NCBI GenBank assembly: GCA_030562195.1
Contig: CM060203.1
Span: forward strand, 9,190,208-9,254,207
Direction of reading: 5' to 3'
Length of the DNA: 64,000 nucleotides
Source: Nipponacmea schrenckii
Taxonomy: Eukaryota > Mollusca > Gastropoda > Lottiidae
This document shows, piece after piece, positions 12,301 to 27,300 of this stretch; position 1 is the stretch's first letter; every line of letters begins with the position of its first letter. The notes beneath the pieces are model-generated. The model made no database searches and was not told the origin of the DNA. It worked only from the letters and a program-made list of their open reading frames with translations. The translations under genes and the position numbers were made by a program.

Positions 12301-15300
12301 ATTAAAATATTTTGGCTTTGATCGTCTATTTTACTGTTATTAATTACCATCATTATCAAAAATGATATTTATTTGATTAGCTCATAATTTAAAAAAATAA
12401 ATAGATTAGTGAAAAATACTGTGTCAGTACCCTACTAAATAAAAACTAGTAGAACATGTCAGGCGTGCTGTATAACCCCTTTTCATCTTTTCCTTTAACA
12501 TGGCTTGATTACCTGTCTGCACCTGTACCTACTACAGATACATTACTTTATTATTTTGACAACTGGTCGACCTGGATTTAAGGTAATCGATAGTCAAGGT
12601 TTTCAAGACTCAACCTCTCTTTGTTGATGAATAAAATGAAAAATTCCTGCAAGTCTGGTTAATAGAGTCTTCAATCAAATTTGATTATCAAGACCTTCAA
12701 AATATCATCTTTGTTTCAAATTTCAAGATAAAACATCTGGCACCTTGAGTGAAATTTTTGAGTGCTGCTTCATGATTTGAATTAAGGCAGACGGATAGGT
12801 ATCAGGTTACAATGAGTTGATTTAAGACTTAGTTTTTAGTTTTACTACAAATTCTTGTAACTCTCTGAGTCTTGTAGACTTGCAGGAAGAAAATACAGAA
12901 TTATTTAATAGGAATATCTTATTAACCTAAACTCAATGTAAGCTTACATACATGTGCCATGTGCTTACGATTGTAAAATTGCGTGTACCAGTATGGAAAG
13001 TTCTTATTGTAAATTGTGATCTTGTGACATTCACTGGATTTACTTTTGATTAAGTTATGATAAAACTATAAAAGGATTAATGTAAAGTTGTGAACGTAAC
13101 ATAGTTTTAAAATCAAGGTGAAAAGAAAATTGAGTTTAGAAGTTAAATTATAGTGTTGTATGTGGAAGGATTAGATGTAAATCTAGGATTTATTGTGAGC
13201 TTGTAATATTTAATCTGATTTTAAATATTTGATGATGAATTAACTGAAGGTAAAGTTTGTAGAGAATCGTAGTATGTCAGTGAATTTTGTTTTGAATTGG
13301 TATATAAAGTTTTGTGATATTCAGACCTTTATGTAAAAATTTGCATTTATATATATAGTGTTAAAAATGTGGTACATTGATTATGGAAATTATGGTTAAG
13401 CTGAAATTATGTAGAGAACTAAATGTCTTGTAGATTTAGTTTGTACAAGTTATAAAAAGTCTATATTTCTATATACATGTACTAGTAAATTACTAGAAAT
13501 TTTAAGATTGTGTGTATGCCTATGATTTATTTCAGTGGGTTGATAATAGATAATTATCTAGATTATTTCAGGGCATAATATGATGTGTCTAAAGTGACTA
13601 GAATTAAACATTAGACTAGAATACAAACGATTGCATCACCAAAATATCACAAAACCAGGTGGCTAGGGAGTTCTTGGAGGTTCAGGTTCAATGTGTGTAC
13701 AATACTTGTAGGAGAAGCTCATGATGGTGAAAAATACAATGATGTAGGGTAATGCCTTGTTCAGTTGATGATGTTGAAAAATACAATGATGTAGGGTAAT
13801 GCCTTGTTCAGTTGATGATGTTGAAAAATACAATGATGTAGGGTAATGCCTTGTCCTGTTGATGATGTTGAAAAATACAATGATGTAGGGTAATGCCTTG
13901 TCCTGTTGATGATGTTGAAAAAACCAATGATGTAGGGTAATGCCCTGTTCAGTTGATGATGTTTAAAAATACAATGATGTAGGGTAATGCCTCGATCAGT
14001 TGATGATGTTGAAAAATACAATGATGTAGGGTAATGCCTTGTCCTGTTGATGATGTTGAAAAATACAATGATGTAGGGTAATGCCTTGTTCAGTTGATGA
14101 TGTTGAAAAATACAATGATGTAGGGTAATGCCTTGTTCAGTTGATGATGTTGAAAAATACAATGATGTAGGGTAATGCCTTGTCTTGTTGATGATGGTGA
14201 AAAATACAATGATGTAGGGTAATGCCTTGTCAGTTGATGATGTTGAAAAATACAATGATGTAGGGTAATGCCTTGTTCAGTTGATGATGGTGAAAAATAC
14301 AATGATGTAGGGTAATGCCTTGTTCAGTTGATGATGGTGAAAAATACAATGATGTAGGGTAATGCCTTGTTCAGTTGATGATGGTGAAAAATACAATGAT
14401 GTAGGGTAATGCCTTGTTCAGTTGATGATGGTGAAAAATACAATGATGTAGGGTAATGCCTTGTTCAGTTGATGATGTTGAAAAATACAATGATGTATGG
14501 TAATGCCTTGTTCAGTTGATGATGGTGAAAAATACAATGATGTAGGGTAATGCCTTGTTCAGTTGATGATGTTGAAAAATACAATGATGTAGGGTAATGC
14601 CTTGTTCAGTTGATGAGGGTTGAAAAATACAATGATGTATGGTAATGCCTTGTTCAGTTGATGATGGTGAAAAATACAATGATGTATGGTAATGCCTTGT
14701 TCAGTTGATGATGGTGAAAAATACAATGATGTAGGTAATGCCTTGTTCAGTTGATGATAGTTATATCTCAAGTTAAAGATGGTAAGATAAAGATAAGATT
14801 TAGAAAGTATAATATTGTTTATAACCTGGAGTGAATGAAAGATTAATGGGTGTTAGTAGAGTAAATTTATAACGCATGTGTTACATTGATGATGTAACAC
14901 TCATAGAAAAAATACCAGACTTTTCTTTGTCTTATGGTGCTATTTATTTTTGTGTGTAGAAAATATGTTTATTGAGAAGAAATGGAATCATGTTACATAA
15001 TGATAATATACAAAAAAATTGAATATATGATGTTTTAATTACTATTAATTAGGCTTTTTTTGGTGCTCTTGTTACAAATAAACCAACTTAAATAAAAATT
15101 ATCCAAATTTTTAGAATTTGTTTTGAAATGTAAAGTTGACTTTGATTTTGAGGAACTGTTTATGTGAAAGAAAGAAAATCAAGTTGAATATATTAAAAAT
15201 CTGAAAGAAAAAGGAAGTTATTACTTATGATGTATCCTTGATCACTTGAACACTTCCTTATTCTTAGAAAATTGATAGACATGGTCTAAAAAGTATATAG

Positions 15301-18300
15301 ATCATAAATGTATTTCAATCATATCTGTAAATAAGTTTAATCCCTGTGGACATTGAGTTTTTGTCAATCTAGATGCCTGACAAATTATTTTTTAAGAAAT
15401 TACCGTATAATTATTGACTATAAATTTTAAAACTAATCTAATGCAGGTGGATATTAGCTTTAATATGTGGATAGTGAAAATCTGTTTCTGTTTGAGTACC
15501 AATTTCCATTCATCTTCATAGCAAATACTTCATAGGACAATATATATTGTATTATAAATAAAATATTCAGTGTTTTATTATGTAATATGGTAATAAGGAA
15601 ACAGTTATATGTATTATTGATGATACCAAGTTAATGTAGATGATGATGATGATGATGATGATGTTTTGTTTTGTCTGACAGTATTAATGAGGTTTATCTA
15701 GCTTAGTGTCAATTTTTTACAGTATTGATATAAAGTTGTATAAGCCCTATCCCATTATCACTATGTCAAACTATTACTAAACTAAACTAAATATCTGCAT
15801 AGACACCTTTCTTGGAGGGTATCATGAAAGAGAAAAATAGACCTTAATTTCATATGCTTTTAAATTATTTTTAGTCATATTGTAGCTGTAAAGGCTAAAT
15901 ACTTTCTACTTCAAGTCCTAAGGTTAAAGATATGTGCTGGAATAGTTTCAGAAAAAAAAAATTTAAGATTGAAGTTACTGACATAACATAAAGGAATTAT
16001 AGAAATTGAAGGGATCATAACAGTCTTTAGAGACATTGATTTTTGCATTTATGACAATAATTTATAGCTAATATAATGTGTCTTTTTATCAATTGATCAA
16101 TGTTCTTGAAAGAAATGTTTGTTGAATGTAGCAGTTTCTAGTTGATATTTGATTTATGACTTGTATTTAAATATCAGTCTTTGTTACAAATTTTGTTATT
16201 GTTGAATTTATTTTTGTAGTGAGAAGTCTTTGATGTGAATGGTTACATAGCTAAATTAATCCTAGGCAAATGAATTATCAATATGGCTGATAATTCCAAT
16301 GAATTTTTTTAAACAAAGGAATTGATTAGTGAAAAGACCTTTATTCTGATTCCTGCTTGATGCCTGTGGGTCCTATGTTGCTAAAGAACAACCTTAAGGA
16401 GTAAACAGGAATTGATTGGATAATTATCATTCTATGAAATTGATGTTACAATATCTGAGTAGGTTTGTTGACATTCATTTGACCCAATATTTATTGATCA
16501 AACATTTTCTTTGTGTGTGTGTGAGGATATGAAGATAGCCGCCCACTTCAAGTTTTATTGGCTTTATTTTTTCTTATATGATAGTTAATAGATGGTCTTT
16601 ATTTAAGTTATTCTCATTTATATAGAATGGTTAACTTTATGTAAGGGTACTCATTACTTCAAAAGGCTGTTTAATTATTTGGCATCTTAAAACTATAAAT
16701 ACCAGTATTTTATACATTGTAAATAATAGACATAAACATTGATACATAGACCTATTTTGATTTAGGTTATATAATCATTTTTCTCCTTCTTTATTTTCTA
16801 AAATAAAATGTGAAATCAAAACAATATTTTATGTTCCTATAAAATGAAGAATGAAGTTGAAGAGGAATGATGTGTAAAATATACTACATAATATCAACTA
16901 GTCAATGTTACTGGTTTAATATCTAACTAGTGTGAGTACAGGTTGTAAGGGTAAATATTTGACATACCCTAGTAAAGTTTATATTTAAACATATATCCTG
17001 ATTAATATGTCTTCATCTATCATACACTAACTTGTCAATAAGTTGGTAAAAACTTGTAATAGCCTACAAGATAATTATACAATGTTACTAGCTAGGTTAG
17101 AAACTTTGATGAATTAATTTAACAAATGAATGAGGATCTTGTGATCATTAGAATGGGGAAATAAAAGTGGGGTTTACCATGCTAATTATTTAATGGTATG
17201 TTCTTAATATCTTAATAGACAAAATAATTGAATATATTAGACTTATTTTAATCAGTGGAAATTCTACGCGTCAAATAATATCCCTCCTCAATCCAAAATA
17301 TTCATTTAGTCTCAATATTATTATTATTTAAACAAAGTAAATTTGAAACCCACTAAGAACTTTTCTTCAATATTACTTATTTTATTTTTCAAAAAATTAA
17401 GTAAGGCGCTCCTTATGTAAAGAATTTCTGGAATATGTAGACAGTGAAATCTAGTTTGAGCTTAGATGTAGATAACGTGTCCTGCATAAAAGAAATATGT
17501 TTTTGATATTTACAATCAGTATGTTTGTTTAATGTTGGTAAATGATTCATTGATAGAGACTGATTTACATATTAATTAGTAGAATTTATTATGGTTATTA
17601 CATATAATATTACAACATTAACTATTATTACTACTGTAACATACTAATTAACTTATAAAAACAGCTGTAAAATATGTTAAAGAATTTTAAACTGGTATAA
17701 TAATTAAACATGTGAGTGGGTTGTATTGGAAATTTGAAATATGAAATGAGAACCTAGTTAAAACTGTATCAAGTTTGTTAATGTATAATGAATAAGGAGT
17801 TTGTGTAAATATATTAATATGGATTACATTATTACATCTAGCTTCTTGGAAGTAACATCAGGAAATATTTCATGAAAATTCGGGATTAAATATGTAGATA
17901 GTTTATTAGAAGATCAAGTGATAAAAAATTATTTGCATGGAATTTCCTGTAAACTTATTTTCAATTGATGCACTTAACCAAGATATATAGTGTGTATACT
18001 ATAACTTGTAAAATATCAACATGAAGCTGATATAGTAGAACTCAGGTGCTATCAATGTTCTGTTTGAATGAGATTTAGTATAGTCTTGTAAGAATTTAAA
18101 CCAATCATGTATTGTAATATCTTGGCAAGAATCCTGTTTTATCAGAATCTAATAGTGTTTATCATAGAAAAAAGTATAGTTTTCTTATATTTAAACTACA
18201 TTTCTCAACTTCAAGTCAAGTGGTTGTAGTTGGTTTGGTATTTTTATTGTCGATGTTGTGTTTTATATCAAACTAGCTAATTTAGATTATGGTATGGTTT

Positions 18301-21300
18301 TCGACAATTGGAATATAAGTATTCTGCATTGGTGAAGTTTTTGTGATTGTTTAGTATTTTTAGTGAAGTGTTTCTTTTCCAATTTAATTGAAGGACTTGA
18401 TAGTCAATATGACAATTGATAATAAAAAATAAATTGTTTATTTAAAAAGAGTCAGAATTAGTCCTTTTTCATCAAAGCTCATAAGGCAAACAACTTTAAA
18501 AGGTTCTCTTTAACTAGGACTGTTTCGGTGATGTTTGTTGTTATTGGTTATTGATTTATAAAAAAATGATTGTGAATGTTTCAGTATGATTAGGATATTA
18601 GTTCAATCATGGTTTAATTATTTATTGATGTTCCATAGTGAATCATGACAGATTCCTTCCGCTGTCTTGTTTATTCCTATTATCTTGTCAGGGCTGATTC
18701 AAGCTTTTCAAACGTGAAGATTTTATATTCACACAATTCTTTCAATTATCTCATACAGGATTTGTGCTGTATGTTGGAGAATTTTAAAGAGTTCTATATA
18801 TCAAAAGACATGCTGGCCTTACATTGAAGTGTTTAATTCATTGATAAATTGAATGGTGAAACAAAGTGTGTTACAATTGTTTGATTGGATACAGGATAAT
18901 GTAAAATGTGAAAGGAATAGACTTATAACCATCACTGAGACTTTCCAAATACATGGTTTATGTATTTTCAATGAAAACTATGAAGTTAATTATCTATTGT
19001 GTGGAAAAATGTAATGTGCAGTTGAAAGGTGTCTTACAATTATTAACATCAATTGACATCAATTTCTTCGAATTCCTTTGAATCATCAAGAAAACTGTAT
19101 GCAGAGAAATATATTCTAGTCATTTTAATGTGTAATCTATGTATGTGTTATATTTATAAACAATGCCAGGAATGATATTGATAGATAAGCCAACCCATAA
19201 AACTGTAGCTAGTATCAAAGCTAAACTCTTACAAATGTAAGTCATGCATATTCTATCTCACAACTTTTTATAAGTCTGCTATTAAAGTAATATAAAAAAA
19301 AAAACTTGCAGATTGTATATTGAATAATCAATTTTAAGACATAATATTGGTATGTCTATGAAATACATATTTGCATATTTTTTTTCTAATTTAGGCTTTA
19401 TATTTTGTATTTATTTTCGTCGTTTGAGATTCTTCCTTAATGTTTACTATAATTTAATGATATGTAATTTCCCTGCTAATCAATCAAAACAATTGTTTTT
19501 AGTGACTTTATTATGATTGCTCTAAGTTAATGGGAAATACTTAAAATTTTAGCTAAATTCCCAAATGAATAGCAATAATATAAATGAAAATGAAACTTAA
19601 AGACACTGTCTAGAAGAAAACATGCCTTATTTTATTCTCAATCCTTTGGATCACCCTCATTAAAATATTACACCTTTTTATCCTCATACAATATTACTAT
19701 TTTGTTCCACTTGTAATTTTTTAATCTGATTTATTGTGGTTTATTCTGAATAATTAATTCAATTTACATGTAATAAAAGTACAAAACCCAATATAATACT
19801 CCTCATATGAAAATTGCTATCTACATTTTATTGTGTATTTTGATTACACTGATTGTCAACTACATCTACAGATACTACAGACTACAAATCTACCTAGTAT
19901 AATTGTTAATAGTGATGTATTTTAATTTTTTCAGTGCTGAACCTAACATATTTGATAGAGTAGCAGAAGATGAAGCTGATATATTAACCAAACGAGAAGA
20001 TGGAGATGGCCATGAAGATCCTGATATTTCTCTACCTCATGAACCTGATGGTAAGCCATTAGAAGTATCCCCTTTTATTTCCTTTATAACTAAACAGTTT
20101 CAAATACTGGTAACTGGAACCTGTTGTTTACCAAAAAGAACGCCAAATATATGCATATTTTTTCCTGGGAAGGGAAAATTTATTATGCAGATGATTAAGT
20201 TTTGATTTCCACAAGGCTGTAGATGGCATAATTTGCCAGTGATTAGTATTCGCTGACAGGTTGCTAGTCATTTTGAGTAATTATCATCTACATTTTTTAT
20301 ACTGGTTTCCAGAAGAGGTTTTATTGAAGTAGCATGATCACTGTATAATGTTGGACATGGAGTCATCCTGTCTATCGTATTATAATATTAGGTAGATTAA
20401 TTGTCCATATAAACTAATTATGATCAGATTGGGTGACTATGATAATGTAAAAAATGTACAATTCTACATCCAAGTAATTATAATAACTATGATTAAGCTG
20501 TTGACAATATTCATTAAGTGTTTAATATTGTTTATTTCAGCTGATGTTATATCCTTTTTACCACAAGATAATTTTATAGAAATCAAAGGATTATCTGATA
20601 CAGATGAAGACAGTAGTGATGATGATATTGAGTATAAGAAAGCCTCTAAATTAAGATTCAGTCGCAGTCCAATGAAGGTAGATACATTTTCTTTTGTATT
20701 ATCTTTTTGCTTTGTGGTTATTTGATTCCATTAAATTTAGGAATTAAAACAGCTTCTTAGCATTGGCGCAAATTTGAACACTATAAAAGGAATCAATGAC
20801 CTTGTTTCCAAAATTCTTTAGTATGAAATTTAAAACAAATGATTTAGTTTCTAGTTTGTTTCAATACACTCTATATGATCATTTTAACAGACAACCTTCA
20901 TCAAATGAAATAAGAGACACTTTTTGCACACTACACTAACACTTCTATTATCTCAGTTAGGTGCAGAACAGATGCAGATAAAACTGAAGTTATATATTTT
21001 ACTTATACATAATTATATAGTGTACACTCTATTTTGTATAATATATATATAGACAATTATAGTTTTTATAACATTAACAATGAGAAAAGGTAGAGTTTAG
21101 TCAACTGTTTGACCTTTGCACTAATAAGCCAAAACGTAAATAATGATGTTGCAAATTACTGTCGAAAGTCGTAAGAAATTTGTTACACTTTAGACAAAAT
21201 TATCACATGTTTTTTTAAGAACACACCAAAATAATGATAGTATTAAGTCAGTTTTGTAAATGTAAACCTGAAATTCTTGATGTCTGCTAAATACAAAGGA

Positions 21301-24300
21301 TATCTATGACTACTCAAGTTCAAATAAAATATATTACACCCAAAGAATTTTCAGTTTATAAAAATTAGTTAAAAATAAGATAACAGGCATGATATTACAG
21401 TAGGTTAGTGAGTTATTTAAAGATGTATGGTTATATTAAAGTCAATATCCAGCTGTGAGCATCACTTTATTCACAACTTCAACTTCAGAATTAAAAACTG
21501 TTTTCACACATCTTTATTCCATTTTATCACTTTTAGTGTGAATTCTGTGAACACAGTAACAATTAAATTCCATTCTGCATTTTGTATTTCCTAAAGTTTT
21601 TCACTAATACTAAAAAGTTCTATGAAATTTAGTATTTTGATACAAATGGTATAGAGTGTTACAGCACCATAATGAATTTAATCAAAACTAAAATTGTACA
21701 TTAATCTCCAAATTCATTTTATCTATTCTATTTATCAATAATAATAATGGGTTCCTATCATGTAGCTTGGAACAAACCAGAACTATGGTTTTAGTAAGAA
21801 ATCATTTTAGGAAAGTAGGTTTAGTTGTTCAAAGTACAAAATATTAGTAGACATTTAGGATTTTAGCGGGTCATAATACAAATTTCATTTATTATTGAAG
21901 GTATTCCCAACTTTCTCAACTGAAGATTATGATAGAAGAAATGAAGATATAGATCCAGTAGCAGCTTCAGCTGAATATGAGTTAGAAAAACGTGTTGAGA
22001 AGATGGATGTTTTTCTGGTTGATCTAAATAAAGGTTAATTAATAATATTCATTTACACAAACTCTACATACAGACACTGTTGCTTATTTCCATATTAAAG
22101 TTTTTTACTGCTCAGAATCATTTCCATAGTTGTATCCTTCTAAAGCCAAATAATCAATGACTATTGTAGGTCCAGAAGGTTTAGGGTTGAGTATAATTGG
22201 AATGGGTGTAGGAGCAGATGCTGGTCTAGAGAAACTGGGTATATTTATTAAAACATCAACTGAAGGTGGTGCTGCTCAAAAAGATGGCAGGTAATTGTGT
22301 TTGTTTTATTTGAACTCGATTTCATGTCCTGTTGTACTGAGACTTGCCTGGTCAATTTGTCCATTTGTGACAAAGACATGAAAGATAGGATACCTAACAT
22401 GTTAATTGGTTGTCGAGAGAAAATTGATACTAGAAAGGTCAGCAAGGAGTACAACAAACTTTGTTTTTGATACAATGTCTAATAGACAGTAAGCTTGGTT
22501 AATGACTTTTTTTAATAAGTTTTTATATTAATACTAATTCCAGGATTGCTGTTAATGATCAGATTATAGAGGTTGATGGCAAAAGTTTAGTTGGTGTAAC
22601 TCAAGCTTATGCTGCCTCAGTATTACGTAACACCAATGGAACTGTCAAGTAAGTTGGAAGAATTGTGTTAATAGAATAAGATCAAAACTTATATGACTCT
22701 CCATCAGTAATGAGAACCAGATTCCACTTGTAGCATAATTTGTGTGACTAATCACATCAGGCTAATGTCTCAAATTCTCTGATATCAGTTTTGTTTTCAT
22801 GATTTACTACCAATATTTTGTAATTCTCAATAATTTTGATTTCTTATTTTTATGTACAGTTTAATAGCATTATACAATTTCAAATCAAGTGAGATGACAC
22901 ATTAGATGATCAGAAGATGTGTTGAAATGTTTTGCATGTGTTTTTATCCCATACTTATAATATTGAAGTTTATGTGCTCCTCACTTTTAAATGTCACTCA
23001 AATCTTATATCAAACATGATTTAGTTAAACTAGTACAATAGTAACTTAATTACTTTCAAACTCCCCAATGACTTTTGAACAGGTTTTTGGTTGGAAGAGA
23101 ACCTGATCCAAGTAAAAGTGAAGTAGCTAAATTAATCCAGCAGTCATTAGAACAGGACCGCAGACGAGAAGAAGTGAAACGACTGGAACAAGAGAGACTG
23201 CAGCAGTTACGTGATGATTTCAGACCCAAAGATGAAGTTTTAGAACACGAACTTCACCATAGTCAGATAGAACGTGAATTCTCAAATAGATCATTGACTG
23301 ATGATTCCATGTTGGAGGAAAAGGTAGGATTCATTTTCCGTTTTTATATGATTGGTGTTATGTTTATTTTATCACCTGCCGAAGGATTTACCAGTTCATT
23401 TGAATGGCATAAAGTCCTCATAAGCTGAAACAGAAAATTGAATTGAGAAAAGTGTGACAACTCCATTTCATTTCTAGGGCATGGAAGATGCACAAGAAAA
23501 AGAAGCTAATGAAGATGAAGATGAAAGTGCTGTTGAAGAAGAAGTTGGAGAGGAAGAAGAAGAAGAAGAAGACATGGCAGCTGGTGATGCTACTCCTATG
23601 TCAGCACCATCTATGGACACAGATAGTGTTAGTTCACCAGAAGAAATGGGAGAAAAACCCACTGTGGAAGTGTTTGATCTTCCAGAATCAAGCAGTGAAG
23701 ATACCTCACCTGATATGGATCCTCAGGCTCTCTTTGTCAAATTAAAAGAGGTATGTTTTTTAAATGGATTGCAGAGTCCTAATGAAATGATAATAGGTTT
23801 AGGAATAGTCTTGTTATGTGAATAGCATGTAAATAACATTATGGATAAGTTTATATTCTATTTCTTTTACCAAAAGATGAAGTTGATACATTAAAATTTC
23901 GAATTAGTGATACTTACTATCATGACATTACTATTGTCTTTAATATACATAATTATACAATATATCTTATATTTTCACTTTCTGTCTACATTAAAATATA
24001 AGGTTCAGACGTAAAACATCATTCATTTCATTTTTGTATTTTCACATTTGTTTTGTTTTTTCAGGCCCAGTATAAAAATGCAGTGGCTGAGGCAGAATTA
24101 GCCAAATTAAAGGCCAAGGTAAGTTATGTTAAATGGAATTTTGTCTGTTCATATTACTTCTGGAACCTACAAGACAAAAAGGATACCCCCAGTTGAATTG
24201 ATATTCTTTATGATTTTGCTAAATATTAAACTCACTGTTGGTTTCCAGATTTTATTATTATCATTTTATTTCTCTTTAGATAATTTTATTGGAGAATGTA

Positions 24301-27300
24301 GAAGTCCAGAAAAAACAACTGGATAGAAAAGTAGATGAGCAAAGTTTACGTATTCGTGAATTAGAGAAATCCATGGAAAATAGTCGAAAAGAAATCAGCC
24401 AGTATCAGGTATTTATTTTATATCAGAAGATAAAAACTTTTTTTCTGTTTGTAAAATACTTTACCTTGAAATGACAGTGTAAGATAAAGAAAGCAAGGAT
24501 AAGGATAGATCTGTGATGATTTTCAAACTGATGTTTTTTATGAGAAACAAAGAAGGAATCAACCTTTTTCAATCAACTTGCTTTTCGGTGATTTATTGTC
24601 ATAATACAAGCATGCATAGCCCATAAAGAATAACCAAAAAAACATAGGTTTTTACTTGAAAATATTTCAAAGTGTAACTCTAATCAAGTAAATGAATCTA
24701 CAAAAGAAAACACAATCATATTTTCAGGTTAATATCATAAAAATATCTGTTCCATTATCTTGGTTTTTCTATGTGTATTTTTCAGGACTTATTAGAAGAC
24801 TCTCAGGGACAATATATAGCTCTTGAAAAACAGATGAAAAATGACTGTGTTTCATTAGAGAAAAAATATCATAAAGCTAAAAAACTCATCAAAGAATTTC
24901 AGCAAAGGTAAAAATCAATTAAATTATAGAATTTTTACTTACCTCAAGTCTATTTCATTCAAAATATACTATCTTTCATAATAGTATTTCCTCACCTTTA
25001 ATTTATTTGAAAGCAAATGCAATAGGAGCATGCTTGAGTCATTAATGAGTCATTAATTTTCAGCAATTAATTGTAATGTTTTTCTTCATTCATTACACAT
25101 ACTTGTTGAGGACTAATAAGTTCTTTCTTTTAGTTGTTGTTTCTTTCACTTCTCTTTCTTAGTACCATACATGTTTTGTTGATATATTTTAGAGAGAAAG
25201 ATTTTATCCAAGAAAGAGAAGCTTTATTACAACAACAAAGTGAAAAGGATCAACAGTATAATGCCTTGGTGAAATCATTAAAAGATCGGGTAGGTTTTTA
25301 AATCTATGTTTATGGTCTAGATAAGCTATATTTTAAACATCTCCCAATTGAATGAGACATTCCCTTCAATTAATTATTTATGATATGTATTCATAGGTCT
25401 CATGTAAATTGGAAGTGGAATGTTTTTATACGCCCACATTATAATGTGGTTGTATATTGTATTCACCTATGTCCATCCACAATTGGCATGTGAACGCAAT
25501 AGAGACTACAATTTTCATCTAATATGAGCGAAATCTAATGTTATCATTTTTATTGATGAGATCTTGCATAATTTTGATATTGACAATTTTTCTATGAACT
25601 TTTTTTGAGTTAATGCTCTTGACTTCGTCAAAACGCATTAGTTATGTTGCATCTTTGTTGCATGCAACAATACTCTTAATTTGAAATACAATTTTCTATT
25701 ATATTGTTATTTTTATCTTGAGAAATATTTGATATACATGTATGTGTTATTTATCTCTATGATTGATGATATATATATTCTAGATATTCGATTTAGAGAA
25801 GGAAGTATCTGGTGTACATAACAACTCCAGTGTAACATTGAATGCAGAAAGTGAAAAATTAATCAAATCAAATGTATTACCTGTAAAACATAATTCACCT
25901 TTAGTTCAGTCAACACCTATATGTAAGTCTTTACAGTACACTTGTTAAATCTCTATTTTTAAAACGTGTAATTTCAGTTTTCAGTGTTTTCTGGGGTGAA
26001 AAGTAATGTATTTCGTGTGATCTGTTACCTTTCTAGCCAGAGGAAAATATAGATAAATCACTAAGAGAAATAGTATTTTCAGAAATTTACATATGCACTA
26101 TTATTAATATATGGGCTTTTTTTAGCTGGTACCATATCGCCTGTGGATAATGTGTCAGAAGTGTCATCTAATTCTGATTTAGGAGGTTCAGATGCTGTTT
26201 TAACACCAGGTAAAATTTATTTCACTGTCAGAATTTAGCCACTTTTAGCATCTATTTTAACAAATATCCATCTATTTTCATAAGTAATATAAACATAGCT
26301 TTATTGAACAGCAATTGCTGGTTATTGCATAAAACTAAACAAGCAATTGTTTTACCATTGAGCTATATTCTCATATAATTATATACCATTTAAAGTAAAT
26401 ATCTGTCAATGGATTGTTGTAGATACAGATTCACCTAAATCACCAGCTTTCAGACCTAAAACAGAGGAAGAATTACTGAATGAAGTTCCCAGAACACCAT
26501 TATTAGATACAACAGTTTCTAAATCTAAAGCAGCATTAGCTAACAGTTCTAGACGTCCACCTACTAAACGTTCTAAGGTAAAAACTTTACCAATTTCAAA
26601 AGATCTAATCTTGCACATTTGGTAAAAGATGCTGATTTGTCAAAGACCCTATTTTAGAGATCATATCTTGTCTCCACTGCTGTAGGGACAGATAAGCAGT
26701 TCGTTGACATATCTCTTTAAGCCTTATTCTACATATGATTGAATAAGGTTCTGGAAAGGCTATTTTCTCTTCAATATTTCTGTAATAGTTTTGCCTCCCT
26801 CAGGACTTGACTAGAATATAGTTTCTCTTTATCTTGTCTTGTGTGATTTTGTTCTGGGGAAAGTCAGACTATCAATGGATTTTATTTGGTGAAATACTTA
26901 AATAAGATTGTTTTATGTTGCAGTCACAAGATAGTGAGTTAGATGGTAGCAGTATTAATAGTAATAGTAGGGAGGAACTGGAAGATAAGACTAGTCAAGC
27001 TGATACTGAGAGTCGGACAGATTCGGACGCTAGAACTTATCCTGAAAGTGGCTTGGAAACTTGGATTAAACATGACAGGTAATAAACTAGTTATTGAGTA
27101 TTTTATATATATATTTAACTTTCTGTTTAAAAGAAGTGGATCATTTTTTGGCAAAATTATTTCCCTAACCTGCAATTTTTTTAATGCTTTGGCTATCTGT
27201 TTCATCAATCAATAAAATTGATTTAAATTTATCTCAGTTATCCAGTCTGAGTACTGTTTATAAAGAAAAATGAAATTAAAAAATAATTTCCCCTCGTATA

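Larger units (their letters stand above)
11223..19934 (+). other. 8.7 kb neurabin intron
   Basis: The intron is bounded by donor AG|GTGAGA and acceptor tttttcag|T. It is AT-rich, and apart from the 47-bp minisatellite at about 13724-14760 and a (GAT)n run near 15640-15662 I see no coding segment. The palindromic string taccggtacc lies at about 11697. Small open frames such as 18645-18827 lack any recognised motif. Confidence 0.85.

Noticed and set aside
13761..14771. Antisense open frames of 70-164 codons ([14 protein letters not shown] repeats)
   Set aside because: They are translations of the 47-bp minisatellite, with no start context, no conservation and frames that change with copy variants.
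23474..23745. Ser-rich antisense and Lys-rich alternative-frame open frames
   Set aside because: They are shadows of the Glu-rich neurabin exon 23478-23750, which is supported by splice sites and phase.
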